Source: Bacillus sp. EB01 (GTDB lineage Bacteria > Bacillota > Bacilli > Bacillales > Cytobacillaceae). Taken from it: 64,000 nucleotides of DNA. The DNA is taken from the NCBI RefSeq assembly GCF_000613125.1, contig NZ_HG964497.1, forward strand, positions 3,541,037 to 3,605,036, written 5' to 3'. The notes beneath the pieces were generated by a model, which was not told the origin of the DNA, made no database searches, and saw only the letters and a program-made list of their open reading frames with translations. A program made the position numbers and the translations under genes. This document shows positions 16,296 to 25,920 of this stretch, in pieces. The first letter of the stretch is position 1, and the number at the start of each line of letters is the position of its first letter.

Positions 16296-17474
16296 TCAGC
16301 GCTCACACGCATAGTTGTCTTTGTCGCGATCCATTTTTGCCTGGTAGGCTGAATGGCTGGACGGGACTCCATTTGGATAAACTTTGCGGAGTTCTGTACA
16401 GTTTTTGAAATTTTCCTGTCCACCAGACGATGTTGCTGGCTGCTTGGCAGGTGCAGGTTGTTTAGCAGGCGCTGGTTGCTTGGAGGCAGCTGGTTTGCTC
16501 GAAGACGATTTAGTTGAATCAAGATCACCTTTTGTCGTTCCTTCCGCTCCATATGCCCATAGGCCTTTCCCAGACTGGCGTGCTTCACGTGCAAACTTTA
16601 CAAAATAATCACTGTATTTTACATCGGGTGGATACGTTGATGGCTCAGCATATCCATTCAATACTAAATCTGCGTTGAACATTTTTGAGCGGATTTCTTT
16701 TTCACTCATGTCATTCGAAGGCACTGAAAGCCAAATCAACCGTAAGGAGCGTCCATAGCGGTCTGTGTCGCTCACATCTTTTTGAATGTAGACGGTTTTG
16801 CCATTTAGCTTTGACTTCGTGTAGTTGCTTGCTTCTTTTCCGTATGTTTCATTCCTGTTTGTTGATTCTGGTGTGTTGACACCAACAAGACGAATTTTTC
16901 TTCCGTCGGTAAGTTCGACTGTATCTCCGTCGACTACTCGGCCGATGGTGACTTTTTCAAGAGCCATGGCGGCAATAGCTGCTTCGCTTGCCTTTTTCTC
17001 TGCCTTCGCTTTGGCCTCCGCATTGGCTTTCGCTTCAGCCTCAGCTTTTGCTTTTGCTTCCGCTGCGGCTTTTGCTTTTGCCTCCGCTTCCTGTTTTTCT
17101 TTAGCTTTCGCTTCTGCTTGCGCCTTTGCTTCTTCTTCCGCTTTCGCTTTTTCCTCTACTTCTTTCTTCGCCTCGGCTGCAGCAAGCTTTTCTTCTTCTC
17201 TATCTGCTTTCTTTTCTTCTACTTTCGGTTTTGCGGATGCTTCCTCAGAAACTGGTTCCGCAAAGCTTCCTATCATAATGAACGTGGTAATTACGCCAGC
17301 CGTTATTAAAAGCCATGGCCGTTTAAAAAAGGCCTTGTTTTTCCCCTTCTGGATGCTGGCCCATGCACCCATCGCATAAATAAGTACTCCGATGAAAGCC
17401 ATCGGAACCGCGATGGCCATTAGCAACAAGAACAGCAGGACCACTATCATGATGATGGTCTTAAACGTTTTCAA
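16296..17474 (-). CDS. Membrane-anchored thermonuclease with excalibur-like tail
   Basis: About 392 residues: two membrane segments in the first 65, a 100-residue linker of Ala, Lys and Glu repeats (probably a long helix), a staphylococcal-nuclease domain, a Pro-Ala-Lys linker and a C-terminal excalibur-type domain. In the nuclease, VVDGDTVEL supplies the calcium Asp, KIRLVGVNTPES the Arg and Glu, and DRYGRSLRL the second catalytic Arg. The tail ends DRDKDNYACER, a variant of the usual DxDxDGxxCE calcium loop. It probably degrades nucleic acid outside the cell. TTG 17474 is chosen because AAGGAGGAG stands 6 bases upstream. Confidence 0.92.
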   Translation of the reverse strand: MKTFKTIIMIVVLLFLLLMAIAVPMAFIGVLIYAMGAWASIQKGKNKAFFKRPWLLITAGVITTFIMIGSFAEPVSEEASAKPKVEEKKADREEEKLAAAEAKKEVEEKAKAEEEAKAQAEAKAKEKQEAEAKAKAAAEAKAKAEAEAKANAEAKAKAEKKASEAAIAAMALEKVTIGRVVDGDTVELTDGRKIRLVGVNTPESTNRNETYGKEASNYTKSKLNGKTVYIQKDVSDTDRYGRSLRLIWLSVPSNDMSEKEIRSKMFNADLVLNGYAEPSTYPPDVKYSDYFVKFAREARQSGKGLWAYGAEGTTKGDLDSTKSSSSKPAASKQPAPAKQPAPAKQPATSSGGQENFKNCTELRKVYPNGVPSSHSAYQAKMDRDKDNYACER

Positions 17475-17700
17475 TCCGTTCTCCTCCTTAAATTTCCCTT
17501 TTACAATTATAACAATTATTACAAACATGTTAAAAGGAAAAATCCTCCTGCGTCAATAGTGTGGAAGGAGATGGATTGTATTCAAGCCAAAATTGTGTCG
17601 TAAAGGATAGTGACTAAATTTTAGATGCGGATAAAGTCGATTTGAATTGGACTGTTTCATTATTTCAGGCTGGACTCAAAAAACTAAGGAAATTTCTTCC

Positions 17701-17736
17701 CACAATAAAAAACGATCAGAGAACCGACTCTGATCG
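17701..17736 (-). terminator. Terminator of the MFS gene
   Basis: CGATCAGAG/CTCTGATCG (9 bp) followed on the minus strand by six T. It lies about 95 bases after the MFS stop. The rest of the 356-base gap upstream of the nuclease shows nothing else. Confidence 0.85.
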
Positions 17737-17830
17737 CTTACTTATTGACTAATATACGAAGTCGTTAGTTTTAGGTCTGCCCTACATACTATTCCAAGCT
17801 ACTTGATGTAAAAACCAAGTTTTTTATAAA

Positions 17831-19201
17831 CTATGGCGTATTGGCTGCGGGTTTGCCTTTTGTGACATACAGAATTCCTGGCAATAAAATAACTGATACA
17901 ACGATTAATATGATGGTCATCCAATTTTGGTTAGTATCGTTAACTCCAGTTGCAAACATCACGCCAAATAAGCTGGAAGCGAGGATATTACCCAGAAATC
18001 TCGAGGTCATGAACAGACCTGACACCGTTCCAGTTTCCGCTACAGAAACAAACGAGTAGAGTAACGTTTGTAAACCTATATTCAAAATACCATTACTCAC
18101 TCCAATCATCGACAACACGAAAAATATCCAGTAAAGCGGGGAGTCTTGATTGACTGTCAATAAGAGGATAACCCCCGCTATACCGATAATCCCCCCAGTA
18201 AGCAGGGGAATTCTCCATCCTGCCTTTTCAATAAAACGTGTTGCTATAGGTGTGATGATTATCCCAAATATTGAAATGGAGAGCATCATGATGCCTGTTT
18301 GTTTGGAGTCGAGCAATAATACTGACTGCAAATAGATCGGCATAGATAGCAGCATTGCAAAAAATATCAAGGTAGATAAAATATACTGAACATACACAAA
18401 TGTAACGTTGAGATTTTTCTTTAAGAAAACTACATCGATAAAAGGTTCAGCTTTCTTTTTTTCAAAGAAGTAAAATAATAAAGTTAACGCTATTGAACCA
18501 ATTAATACCCATAGGTTTAAGCCGCTGTCCAATGTTTGGAAGAAATACATCCATAAAGTGATTAAAAAACTGAATAAAAGAATCCCAATCCCATCCAATC
18601 GGAATGTTCCAGCTGTTCTTTTTTCATCTTTTGGGATAAAAAGGACAGCTAGAATAGCTGAAATAATGATAATGGGAAAGTTTATATAAAAAATCACATG
18701 CCAGCCGCCCTGCTGAATTAACAGACCGCTGATTGTCGGTCCAAACGCTGCCGTGGTGGTTGCAAAAACCGAAAGTGTAGCGATTACTCTATTTTGATTT
18801 TTTTCAATATAAGACCGCACAATTCCAATTCCAGCAGGATACAGAGCCGATGTACCGATTGCTTGTATCGCTCTCATTGCTAACAGAAACGGCATATTCG
18901 GCGATAACGGAGCTGTAAATGAAGAAATACCTACCAATAAAAGTCCAAGCAGGAAGATATTTTTCCTTCCAAAAACGTCACTTAGTTTACCTATAAGAGG
19001 CAGGAAAATAGCACTTATAATAAAGTAGGAAGCAATTAACCATGTAATATCTTTTGATGAGAGCATAAATTCATTTTTAATCTCTGGCAACGCAACTGTT
19101 ATCATCGTCGTATTTAATGGGTTTAAGATTACACCTAAAGCAATAGCGACGATTAAAAAATTGCGATTTTTAGCGAGAGAAAGATTCTTTGTTACTGACA
19201 T
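17831..19201 (-). CDS. MFS transporter, DHA2 drug-efflux type
   Basis: About 456 residues with 14 predicted helices. LNTTMITVALPEI in helix 1 and the loop GKLSDVFGRKNIF are the DHA2 signatures; RAIQAIGTSALYPAG and FGPTISGLLIQ fit motifs B and C. Members extrude drugs or dyes with protons. ATG 19201 is 11 bases from GAGGAGA; GTG 19210 is too close. No regulator is adjacent. Confidence 0.92.
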   Translation of the reverse strand: MSVTKNLSLAKNRNFLIVAIALGVILNPLNTTMITVALPEIKNEFMLSSKDITWLIASYFIISAIFLPLIGKLSDVFGRKNIFLLGLLLVGISSFTAPLSPNMPFLLAMRAIQAIGTSALYPAGIGIVRSYIEKNQNRVIATLSVFATTTAAFGPTISGLLIQQGGWHVIFYINFPIIIISAILAVLFIPKDEKRTAGTFRLDGIGILLFSFLITLWMYFFQTLDSGLNLWVLIGSIALTLLFYFFEKKKAEPFIDVVFLKKNLNVTFVYVQYILSTLIFFAMLLSMPIYLQSVLLLDSKQTGIMMLSISIFGIIITPIATRFIEKAGWRIPLLTGGIIGIAGVILLLTVNQDSPLYWIFFVLSMIGVSNGILNIGLQTLLYSFVSVAETGTVSGLFMTSRFLGNILASSLFGVMFATGVNDTNQNWMTIILIVVSVILLPGILYVTKGKPAANTP

Positions 19202-19253
19202 GAAACACACATTCTCCTCTTGGTGAATTCAATTTTATCAATTGTTAAGTTTT

Positions 19254-19919
19254 TCAAAGGCATTCCAACTCTTTTTTTAATAATTCCGCCTGATTATTAA
19301 ACTTCATTTGTTGGTGCCGAGATATAAGTAATTCCGGATTGTCTTCGATAAGTTCATTATATAATAATCCAAGTGAATAGATTCTCTCTTTAAATTGGTC
19401 CTCTTTCGCTCCCCATTGCTTTCTATAAAAGCTCGAAATAAACTTACTATCCGGCAAAGACAAAGGTTTATCATTGTTTACTATATCTGTATATAAATCA
19501 ATAACGGCCAGGGCAACATCTTGAAAACTGTCATCTTTCTTAATCTTTTTAGTTCCAGGAGAGTGTTTAATGTGATCATACATAAGGGATATAACGAATA
19601 TTACAAACGCCATGATATAAAAAATAATTCCTTTTGCGAAAGCTGGTATAAAGCTAGGAAAAACGACATTCCCTACCTCTCCAATATTTAGTATAAAAAA
19701 CAAAGGAATCATTAGGAGAAGGAATACAGGGTTCTTTTGTTTTGCTGAGAAAATAAGGATTAATACTATTCCTAACATTAGGGCTGTTTTAGAGAACTGA
19801 TTTTCAATCAATATTACCAATGCTCCGATACTTAGCCAAGCTAACAGATCTCGCAACCAACTTGTTTTCTCCCCAGCACTGTGTTTTACACTTCTTTTCA
19901 ATAACGGTTGTTCTTCCAT
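19254..19919 (-). CDS. Uncharacterised membrane protein with cytoplasmic tail
   Basis: About 221 residues with four or five hydrophobic segments between residues 20 and 120 and a 100-residue hydrophilic, helical C-terminal part. ATG 19919 follows AGGGGAA by 5 bases; the frame continues to 19958 without a better start. It lies 52 bases before the MFS start and could be co-transcribed. No family recognised. Confidence 0.65.
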   Translation of the reverse strand: MEEQPLLKRSVKHSAGEKTSWLRDLLAWLSIGALVILIENQFSKTALMLGIVLILIFSAKQKNPVFLLLMIPLFFILNIGEVGNVVFPSFIPAFAKGIIFYIMAFVIFVISLMYDHIKHSPGTKKIKKDDSFQDVALAVIDLYTDIVNNDKPLSLPDSKFISSFYRKQWGAKEDQFKERIYSLGLLYNELIEDNPELLISRHQQMKFNNQAELLKKELECL

Positions 19920-19981
19920 TACACTTCCCCTATCTGCTAAAAAGAACTTTTCCGACAAAAAAGGGCTTCGTATTTCCTTGA

Positions 19982-20212
19982 TTAACGTACCCGTGCCCTT
20001 TTCTTTTTCTTGGATCTTCTTTTTGGTTTTGGCTTTATCCAGAAGAGATAACGGTCATAGTCTCTTTTTTGCAAGACGACTATCCAAACAAAAGCGAATA
20101 TCTCCCAAAGAACTGTAAAAACAAGAAATGCCAAACTAATGTAAGCTATCCATTTTAGAAAGAATTCAATAGGGTCCCCCAGATAATAGTCCTCCTTATG
20201 ACCGGATTCCAA
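19982..20212 (-). CDS. Small membrane protein with very basic tail
   Basis: Up to 76 residues: a membrane segment (WIAYISLAFLVFTVLWEIFA) and a cytoplasmic tail rich in Lys and Arg (KPKRRSKKKKRARVR). TTG 20212 is the longest start, but its GCAGG is adjacent to it and the real start may be different. It is close upstream of the gene at 19254, probably the same transcript. Confidence 0.55.
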   Translation of the reverse strand: MESGHKEDYYLGDPIEFFLKWIAYISLAFLVFTVLWEIFAFVWIVVLQKRDYDRYLFWIKPKPKRRSKKKKRARVR

Positions 20213-20312
20213 CCTGCCGATAGCATGATAAAAATGGCTCTAATTTCGTTTGGATATTCACTCAGTCTTCTGCCTTCTAATTTTATGCCTTCTTAAACTC
20301 CTGTTTGTTAGA

Positions 20313-20353
20313 AATTCAACAAAAAAGGCCGTTATCCTTCTGGAACAACGCCT
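20313..20353 (-). repeat. Dispersed terminator-like hairpin, copy 2
   Basis: AGAAATTCAACAAAAAAGGC followed by an imperfect hairpin ending GCC. The flank AGAAATTCAACAAAAA is shared with the copy at 28969. It lies downstream of the PAS-STAS gene on the minus strand and can end its transcript. Confidence 0.7.
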
Positions 20354-20502
20354 CCTGTGCTTACCTGCATGTACTCACATACTCATCTTCAGAATACTGT
20401 CCTAATCGGTTTAAACAAAAAGAATCACTAACAAGTGCGCTTATCTTTCTAGACCCTCGACATAAAACCAATTTCACTGGACTGATCAATGAAAAACTTT
20501 TT

Positions 20503-21267
20503 TCATTTCGTCTCTTGAAGTTTCATAATATGTTTCAACCCAGTATGAGCATCACTAAATGTAGAAATATTATTTAACTCCTGGATACTCACTGCTAATT
20601 TAGGTTTAATCCCAACAACTATACATTCAACCCCGAGCAGCCTTAAACAATCATGTAATTTTTGTATCGTTTGCCTCACGCTGTCATCAAAATGGTTTAC
20701 GCCTCTGAGGCTAACCATAACATATTCTATTCCTTTAGAGGCACATTCCTCCAACACACTGGATATAATCGTTTCTCCCCTATCCAGATCATATTCACCA
20801 ACTAAGGTTATGGCGATTGTATTGTCCCAAATATTTAGGATCGGTGCGGATAACTCCCTGATTCTTTTCTCCATTTTATTTTGTTCTTCTGCTTGCGTCG
20901 TCACATCCATAAGCATGACCATATACCCCTCAACGATTCCACCGTCGTCTGTCATGTTTCTAATTGGAGTGACCACAATATCAGCTATAAATTTACCTTT
21001 AATATTAATCCTGGCTCTATGTCCATCGTTCAAGCCAGCCATTACATTCCGCTGGTGTGGCGGTTTCTTGTGAAAATAATCCATGTTTAATCCAATAAAG
21101 TCATCCACATTAGCAATTCCATACAAAGGAGCAAGCAATGCAAGAGTTTGCCTCGCCTTTAAGTTTAGCCAAATAATTGTATACTCCGTATCAGCTATAA
21201 TAATATTTTCACCAATGCTATTTAGAGCGTCTGTACCAGTTATATTAATAGGTAATTTGCTATTCAA
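20503..21267 (-). CDS. PAS-STAS sensor protein, stressosome-like
   Basis: 254 residues. The first 130 form a PAS-like fold (ENIIIADTEYTIIWLNLKAR ending EGYMVMLMDVTTQAEE), and the last 115 a STAS domain (LNIWDNTIAITLVGEYDLDR onward) like those of RsbR co-antagonists. The usual first phospho-Thr (ID-T-ER) is replaced by EYDLDR and the second (ID-T-MV) by FDDSVR, so control by a RsbT-type kinase would differ. TTG 21267 has GGCGGG 7 bases upstream. It is divergent from an RsbR paralogue at 21712, which suggests shared function in sensing redox, light or energy state, an inference. Confidence 0.85.
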   Translation of the reverse strand: MNSKLPINITGTDALNSIGENIIIADTEYTIIWLNLKARQTLALLAPLYGIANVDDFIGLNMDYFHKKPPHQRNVMAGLNDGHRARINIKGKFIADIVVTPIRNMTDDGGIVEGYMVMLMDVTTQAEEQNKMEKRIRELSAPILNIWDNTIAITLVGEYDLDRGETIISSVLEECASKGIEYVMVSLRGVNHFDDSVRQTIQKLHDCLRLLGVECIVVGIKPKLAVSIQELNNISTFSDAHTGLKHIMKLQETK

Positions 21268-21711
21268 GATTTTCCCGCCTTTTTGTAATCATTTATGCTA
21301 TTTACACGAGCCAACCTTTGTACCCGTATAGACTTTAACCTTATTGGGTTAGTCCATATTTTACACTTAAATGAAAAAGGGCATTCTTTGAAGTTACATG
21401 AGTTTGTAATTCAAAGATTTCGCATTTTGATTGTTGTTTATATTGTTCTGGGCGAGTCCCTGTAAAAATTGAGGAATCACTTCTTTTTGTAAGGGGGTCT
21501 CCAATAATAATTTGAATAATTGCTAGTTTAACACAAGTGGTACTGACATTTCCTCTAAAGCGAATAGGCTTATGATTCAAAGATTACTTTTTAATACCCA
21601 CCAAAAGGCTTTGACTTATTATTAAATCCTTCATACTCGTAAAACCTATTCTTCCTATGGTAATATTTTTATAATCAAACAGGACCGAATTTTTACTTTT
21701 AGGGGGAAAAG

Positions 21712-22563
21712 ATGAAGAAGCAATTAACAATTTTGGGAGAAACCATTATTAATAAAAAGTATGACATCGCCAAAGAAGTTCATGATACAAGATTCTCAGG
21801 ATTGGACCTTACCCCAGAACAAAAAAGGGAATTTCAAAAGATTGAACAGCAAATTATGGATATAAGGGCTGACTTTATTGAGATTTTTGGAAAAGCCCTC
21901 ATTGATTACAATGATGAACAATTATCTATTGATCGTGTAAAAAAATGGGGAGAATCTTCGGGTGGTTTCGTTTTTAATCTAGGGGTACCTTTAGATGAGG
22001 CATTGAAAGACACAAATTATTATAGAAAAGTTATTTGGAAGGTTATAGAAGAGCTAAGTGTAGAGTTGAACTTGTCCGCAAATTATATTTTTAAAATCAT
22101 TTCAATAATAGACCCACTACTTGACCAAGCTGTATATTACTTTAGCCTAACCTTCGTCGATTTTTACCAACAATCCTTAAACAACGCCAAGAATGCCTTT
22201 ATGGAGTTATCAGTTCCAATTGTACCGCTTATACCAGGTGTAGGTGTTCTTCCTTTGATAGGCAACATCGATACCGAAAGAGCAGCGATGTTAATGGAAA
22301 AAACACTAGAACAGTCTAGCAAATTAAATTTGAGCCATTTAATATTGGATGTGTCAGGGGTCCTGGTTATTGACACGATGGTTGCCAATCAATTGCTAAA
22401 AGTAATAAGTGCTTTATCACTAATTGGCGTGAAAACCATCTTTACCGGAATACGGCCAGAGGTTGCCCAAACGATTGTAAGCCTTGGATTAGATCTTCGC
22501 CGATTAACAATCAAATCCAACCTCCATCAAGCATTTACAGAAATACAATTGATGAGGCAGTAA
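21712..22563 (+). CDS. RsbR-type stressosome protein
   Basis: 283 residues: an all-helical, globin-like N-terminal sensor (1-165) and a STAS domain (about 170-283). Thr188 in GNIDTERA and Thr222 in VIDTMVAN stand at the two phosphorylation positions of RsbRA with the same 34-residue spacing. Stressosome proteins hold RsbT until stress triggers phosphorylation, then sigma-B is released. RBS AGGGGGAAAAG precedes ATG 21712. The 444-base gap upstream shows no clear sigma-B promoter, in contrast to the paralogue at 47036. No rsbS or rsbT is nearby. Confidence 0.92.
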   Translation: MKKQLTILGETIINKKYDIAKEVHDTRFSGLDLTPEQKREFQKIEQQIMDIRADFIEIFGKALIDYNDEQLSIDRVKKWGESSGGFVFNLGVPLDEALKDTNYYRKVIWKVIEELSVELNLSANYIFKIISIIDPLLDQAVYYFSLTFVDFYQQSLNNAKNAFMELSVPIVPLIPGVGVLPLIGNIDTERAAMLMEKTLEQSSKLNLSHLILDVSGVLVIDTMVANQLLKVISALSLIGVKTIFTGIRPEVAQTIVSLGLDLRRLTIKSNLHQAFTEIQLMRQ

Positions 22564-22629
22564 CTCGGGGAAAAATGGGTTCCCTTAATTTCCGCTCCGT
22601 AAAAGCTTTTTAAATCTTTTGTTGAACTT

Positions 22630-22670
22630 AAAGAGACCATCAAATTTAACTGCATTTGTTGGTCTCTTTT
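22630..22670 (+). terminator. Terminator of the RsbR paralogue
   Basis: AAAGAGACCA/TGGTCTCTTT, a 10-bp perfect stem, ends in a T run. Confidence 0.85.
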
Positions 22671-22741
22671 ATTGAGGCATTTACTTTTGCTTATGAATTT
22701 GAATGAACTTAGGTGCTTCCGGTAAGCCTGTTAGCTTAACT

Positions 22742-23191
22742 TTAAAGATCTATAAAGTGACTTGAGTTTGGATAAAAACTCCCCTTTGAAAATCCAATCG
22801 AAGTATAAAACTTATCAGCCTGTTCGGTATCTGTATGAAGAACCAAAACTTTATAATATCTTTTTGCTTCTACAATTATCCTATTTACTAAAAGGTTTCC
22901 TATACCGCTTCTCCTATACCCTTTATTGACATAAAACCTTCTTAACCTGCCAATATATTGGTCATTTGAAAATGGGTCTTTATTTAATCCGCCAATCGCA
23001 ACAAGGACTCCCTCTTCATTAAACACACCAAATAAACCTTCTCCAAAACGATTGAAAGTATTACTGCCATCTTTATAATCATTTATTAATCTCTCTATAA
23101 AACGAAAACCTTCTTCTTTGCTTTGAGTCGCTAAATGATCAAAATCAACGTTCATCAGATTATTTATACGCTTAACTTTGTATTTTTCCAT
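22742..23191 (-). CDS. GNAT family N-acetyltransferase
   Basis: About 149 residues. The acetyl-CoA loop is visible in NKGYRRSGIGNLLVNRII, preceded by the strand LRRFYV. ATG 23191 follows GAGGAGA, so the ORF's first ten codons are not used. The substrate is unknown. Isolated gene between the RsbR paralogue and the methyltransferase operon. Confidence 0.88.
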   Translation of the reverse strand: MEKYKVKRINNLMNVDFDHLATQSKEEGFRFIERLINDYKDGSNTFNRFGEGLFGVFNEEGVLVAIGGLNKDPFSNDQYIGRLRRFYVNKGYRRSGIGNLLVNRIIVEAKRYYKVLVLHTDTEQADKFYTSIGFSKGSFYPNSSHFIDL

Positions 23192-23393
23192 TCTGTCTCC
23201 TCTAACTGCGTAATTCTGCACGGTTAGTTAAATCAGGAAATCCAACAAGCTAAACAAATTCTTAACTTTCCTTATTTCCCTTTGAAATGCTGATTATTAC
23301 AAATAAATTAATGTATCGAGTCGTTCGACAATGGGGCCTCTTCTTTACTGACCTGCTTGATAGTAAGATTCTTAAATCACTTCCTTAAAAAAT

Positions 23394-23422
23394 AAAAAGG
23401 CGTTAAACTTGGATTAACGCTC
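23394..23422 (-). repeat. Dispersed terminator-like hairpin, copy 3
   Basis: AAAAAGGCGTTAA and TTGGATTAACGC form a short hairpin that ends the methyltransferase operon on the minus strand. Confidence 0.7.
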
Positions 23423-23442
23423 TCGTTATATAAATAACCTTC

Positions 23443-24144
23443 TTACTTATTCGCCTTCATTAAACTTACCCATAAAAAATCTTCTCCGAAAACAGAATTT
23501 GGTTGCGGGATTTTTTTCATTTCCCTAAATTCAAGGATCGTAAAATAATTTGCAAATACTCTTTTCAATCGCTCTTCGGAATACCCTATTCCCCTTTTTA
23601 AACTGCCTTCTTTATAGACTTCCCAATCCGATGTATCTAAAGCACCCTTTGAATTGAAGCAAACAATGCCGAAATGTCCATTCTTCTTCAATGCTTTCTT
23701 TATCACTTCGATATATGTTAATCGTCGATGAGGGGCTAAATGGTGAAACAACCCGCAATCGTATATAAAATCATATGTATGTGGCTCAAATTCAAAATCA
23801 AAGAGAGATTGACAATGGAAATCTATTTGTACTCCCTCTTCACTTGCCCTTTCTTTTGCCCATTGAATTGCATTGTCGGCAATATCCAACGCATCTACCT
23901 TGCAGCCTTTTTTAGCCATATAAACTGCATTTCTCCCTGGTCCACATCCCACTTCCAATACTCGATTCGGAGCAAGGCCGTTATTAAAGTACTCTACTAA
24001 ATTTTCATCTGGTCCTTTGACCTTAAAGAAAGGGATGTCTTTAGTTTTATCAATGTAAAAACTCTCCCAGAATTCCTTTGGCTCTCTTAAAAAATCATCT
24101 AACATTACTAGCAAATCATCGTAGTTTACTATTTCTTTATCCAA
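23443..24144 (-). CDS. Class I SAM-dependent methyltransferase
   Basis: 233 residues. Motif I is RVLEVGCGPGRNAVYMA and the acidic end of strand 2 is DALDIAD; motif IV is IYDCGLFHHL. The substrate is not visible. TTG 24144 follows GGGGGAAG by 6 bases. It is the last gene of a three-gene run with another methyltransferase and a DUF3291 protein, which suggests a small modification pathway. Confidence 0.9.
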   Translation of the reverse strand: MDKEIVNYDDLLVMLDDFLREPKEFWESFYIDKTKDIPFFKVKGPDENLVEYFNNGLAPNRVLEVGCGPGRNAVYMAKKGCKVDALDIADNAIQWAKERASEEGVQIDFHCQSLFDFEFEPHTYDFIYDCGLFHHLAPHRRLTYIEVIKKALKKNGHFGIVCFNSKGALDTSDWEVYKEGSLKRGIGYSEERLKRVFANYFTILEFREMKKIPQPNSVFGEDFLWVSLMKANK

Positions 24145-24155
24145 CTAACTTCCCC

Positions 24156-24914
24156 CTAAGAAGATTTGTTTGCCTTAATAATAATAGTTGTCGGAAACTT
24201 CCTGGCCTTGTATAAGGAATAGTAGCGATCAGATATCGCCTCGCTTACTTCATCAAATTGAGATGAGACTTCACTTTCAATAACAGCTTCAATTTTAAAC
24301 CCTGCTTTTATTAACTCATTTATATACGTTGCCATCTTTCTTTTAGGAATAACAACTGGAGCTTCTTCACCCTTGAAATTCGGATACTTTGTTACCCCCT
24401 CATTCTGATATGAGCCGTTAAGGTAGATTTGACCTTTCTCACTTTTCAAATGTGCGTAAAGCGGATGATCCCAACTGAATACAAAGGAACCACCAGGCTT
24501 TAAGTATGAATGGATTAGTTCAAACGTGGCTGCAAGATTTGTCGTCCAACCAATTGCATATATTGAATAAACCACATCGAAATACTGCTTGGGTATTCCA
24601 CTATCAACCTCCATTGGTGAACAGAATAAATTGGCTTTTAGATTCTGAAGAGTCTCTTTTGCGGCTTTAATTTGAGCCTCGGACAAATCAATTCCCCATA
24701 ATTCTTTTGCCCCTTTATCTGCCATATATCTCAAAGAATGCCCGCTTCCACAGCCAACATCCAGGACAGTTTTATTAGTTATTTCACCAAGCAGTCCTAA
24801 CTCATCTTCGGTTTGTGCAAATGGCCCGTAACTAGGCAATGCATCCACGCCATTAAAATGATGGGCTACTTTATCCCAGCTTTTTTGGTTTTGTTTAATA
24901 ATATCGGTGAACAA
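24156..24914 (-). CDS. Class I SAM-dependent methyltransferase
   Basis: About 252 residues. SAM motif I is TVLDVGCGSGHSLRYMA and strand 2 ends LWGIDLSEAQ; the post-motif KPGGSFVFSWDHPLY is typical of UbiE/Tam-like enzymes. TTG 24914 follows GGGGGAAA by 5 bases; an open frame to 24986 lacks this signal. Its 3' end is 11 bases before the next methyltransferase start, so the two are translated together. Confidence 0.9.
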   Translation of the reverse strand: MFTDIIKQNQKSWDKVAHHFNGVDALPSYGPFAQTEDELGLLGEITNKTVLDVGCGSGHSLRYMADKGAKELWGIDLSEAQIKAAKETLQNLKANLFCSPMEVDSGIPKQYFDVVYSIYAIGWTTNLAATFELIHSYLKPGGSFVFSWDHPLYAHLKSEKGQIYLNGSYQNEGVTKYPNFKGEEAPVVIPKRKMATYINELIKAGFKIEAVIESEVSSQFDEVSEAISDRYYSLYKARKFPTTIIIKANKSS

Positions 24915-24998
24915 AATATTTCCCCCATTATAAGTTAAGTCTGTTTGCACCCACACCCCAAGTGTTAGCGAAATCTCATTTAACAAGAGACAAATCTC

Positions 24999-25457
24999 CT
25001 ATTTAAGCTTATACGCCTCTCCTTTTTCATCAAATGCCTGCTTAAAGTCAAATGCAAAAGGAGTGGATCCATGCTGAAGATAATAGTTGTATCTCTTGAA
25101 AGCCTCATCCCACGATACTTCCTTAACATTTTCTATCCACCACACTACGTATGGAAAATGCTTCTCTTGATATGGCTCCACCCATCTGCTCCTATTTCGC
25201 AGCGCTTGACTGTGTTTACCTGAATATGTAAAGCGATATAAGGCATCAAGGTTTTCCCATACTGTCAGTGTCAATACAGGGTAACCTTTAGTTTCTTCAG
25301 GGAAAGATACTCCATCGGATGAAAATTCCTCAATAAGATATCCTGAAACATATGCCTGACGCATTACTTTATATCCCATTTCATAAAAATCGCGAGATGC
25401 AGGATGATCATAGGGGTGATTCAGCTTGCCATAAGTAAAAATTGAAATTAAAGCCAT
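24999..25457 (-). CDS. DUF3291 domain protein
   Basis: 152 residues with the DUF3291 marks PVLTLTVWENLDALYRFTYS, HSQALRNRSRW and YVVWWI, related to dimeric alpha-beta barrel monooxygenase-like folds. Function unknown. ATG 25457 has GGAGG upstream. It heads the operon with two methyltransferases. Confidence 0.85.
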   Translation of the reverse strand: MALISIFTYGKLNHPYDHPASRDFYEMGYKVMRQAYVSGYLIEEFSSDGVSFPEETKGYPVLTLTVWENLDALYRFTYSGKHSQALRNRSRWVEPYQEKHFPYVVWWIENVKEVSWDEAFKRYNYYLQHGSTPFAFDFKQAFDEKGEAYKLK

Positions 25458-25585
25458 GAACAGTCCTCCAGTTAAAGTCTATACCTAGATATATTCCACT
25501 AAGATGAGACTTAAGACTTCTAGTTGGCATGTACAAAATCGGCAAGCGCGTTGAGTTTATTGGTTATATTATTGGATAGTTAAAA

Positions 25586-25612
25586 AAAGCCGATTACAAT
25601 CCAATGGCTTTC
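25586..25612 (-). terminator. Hairpin upstream of the DUF3291 operon
   Basis: AAAGCC/GGCTTT stem with a minus-strand T run, about 130 bases before the DUF3291 start and with no gene ahead of it. Otherwise the 463-base gap to LysE shows only AT-rich promoter-like sequence near 25860-25910. Confidence 0.4.
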
Positions 25613-25920
25613 TGCTTTCAGAGCTCATAGGGATTTATATATATTCTCCTCCTAATGTTTCTTTTCCTTCAAAGTATTCTATTAACCTCACATTCATTAA
25701 CGGGGAGTAAGTATTATCGTTTCACTACAGAAAGACAAGTATTTCAGCTTTACAATAACGGAAGCAGTTTAGTCGGTTATGGACTCCATAATCTGTCTAT
25801 TACATCGCAAATAGGTAAAGGTCAAAAAACGTACCGACAATTTACGTAGTTCAATTTATAAGACCAATTATATATAATAAAATATAAAATTATCCCATTA
25901 AATAGAGAGGTGAAAATATA

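Noticed and set aside
16825-17379. 184-codon plus-strand ORF rich in Ala, Ser and Phe
   Set aside because: It is the mirror of the Ala/Lys/Glu linker of the thermonuclease.
20305-20577. 90-codon plus-strand ORF
   Set aside because: It covers a dispersed hairpin and the end of the PAS-STAS gene on the other strand.
25655-25849. 64-codon plus-strand ORF upstream of lysE
   Set aside because: No ribosome site and no recognisable pattern.
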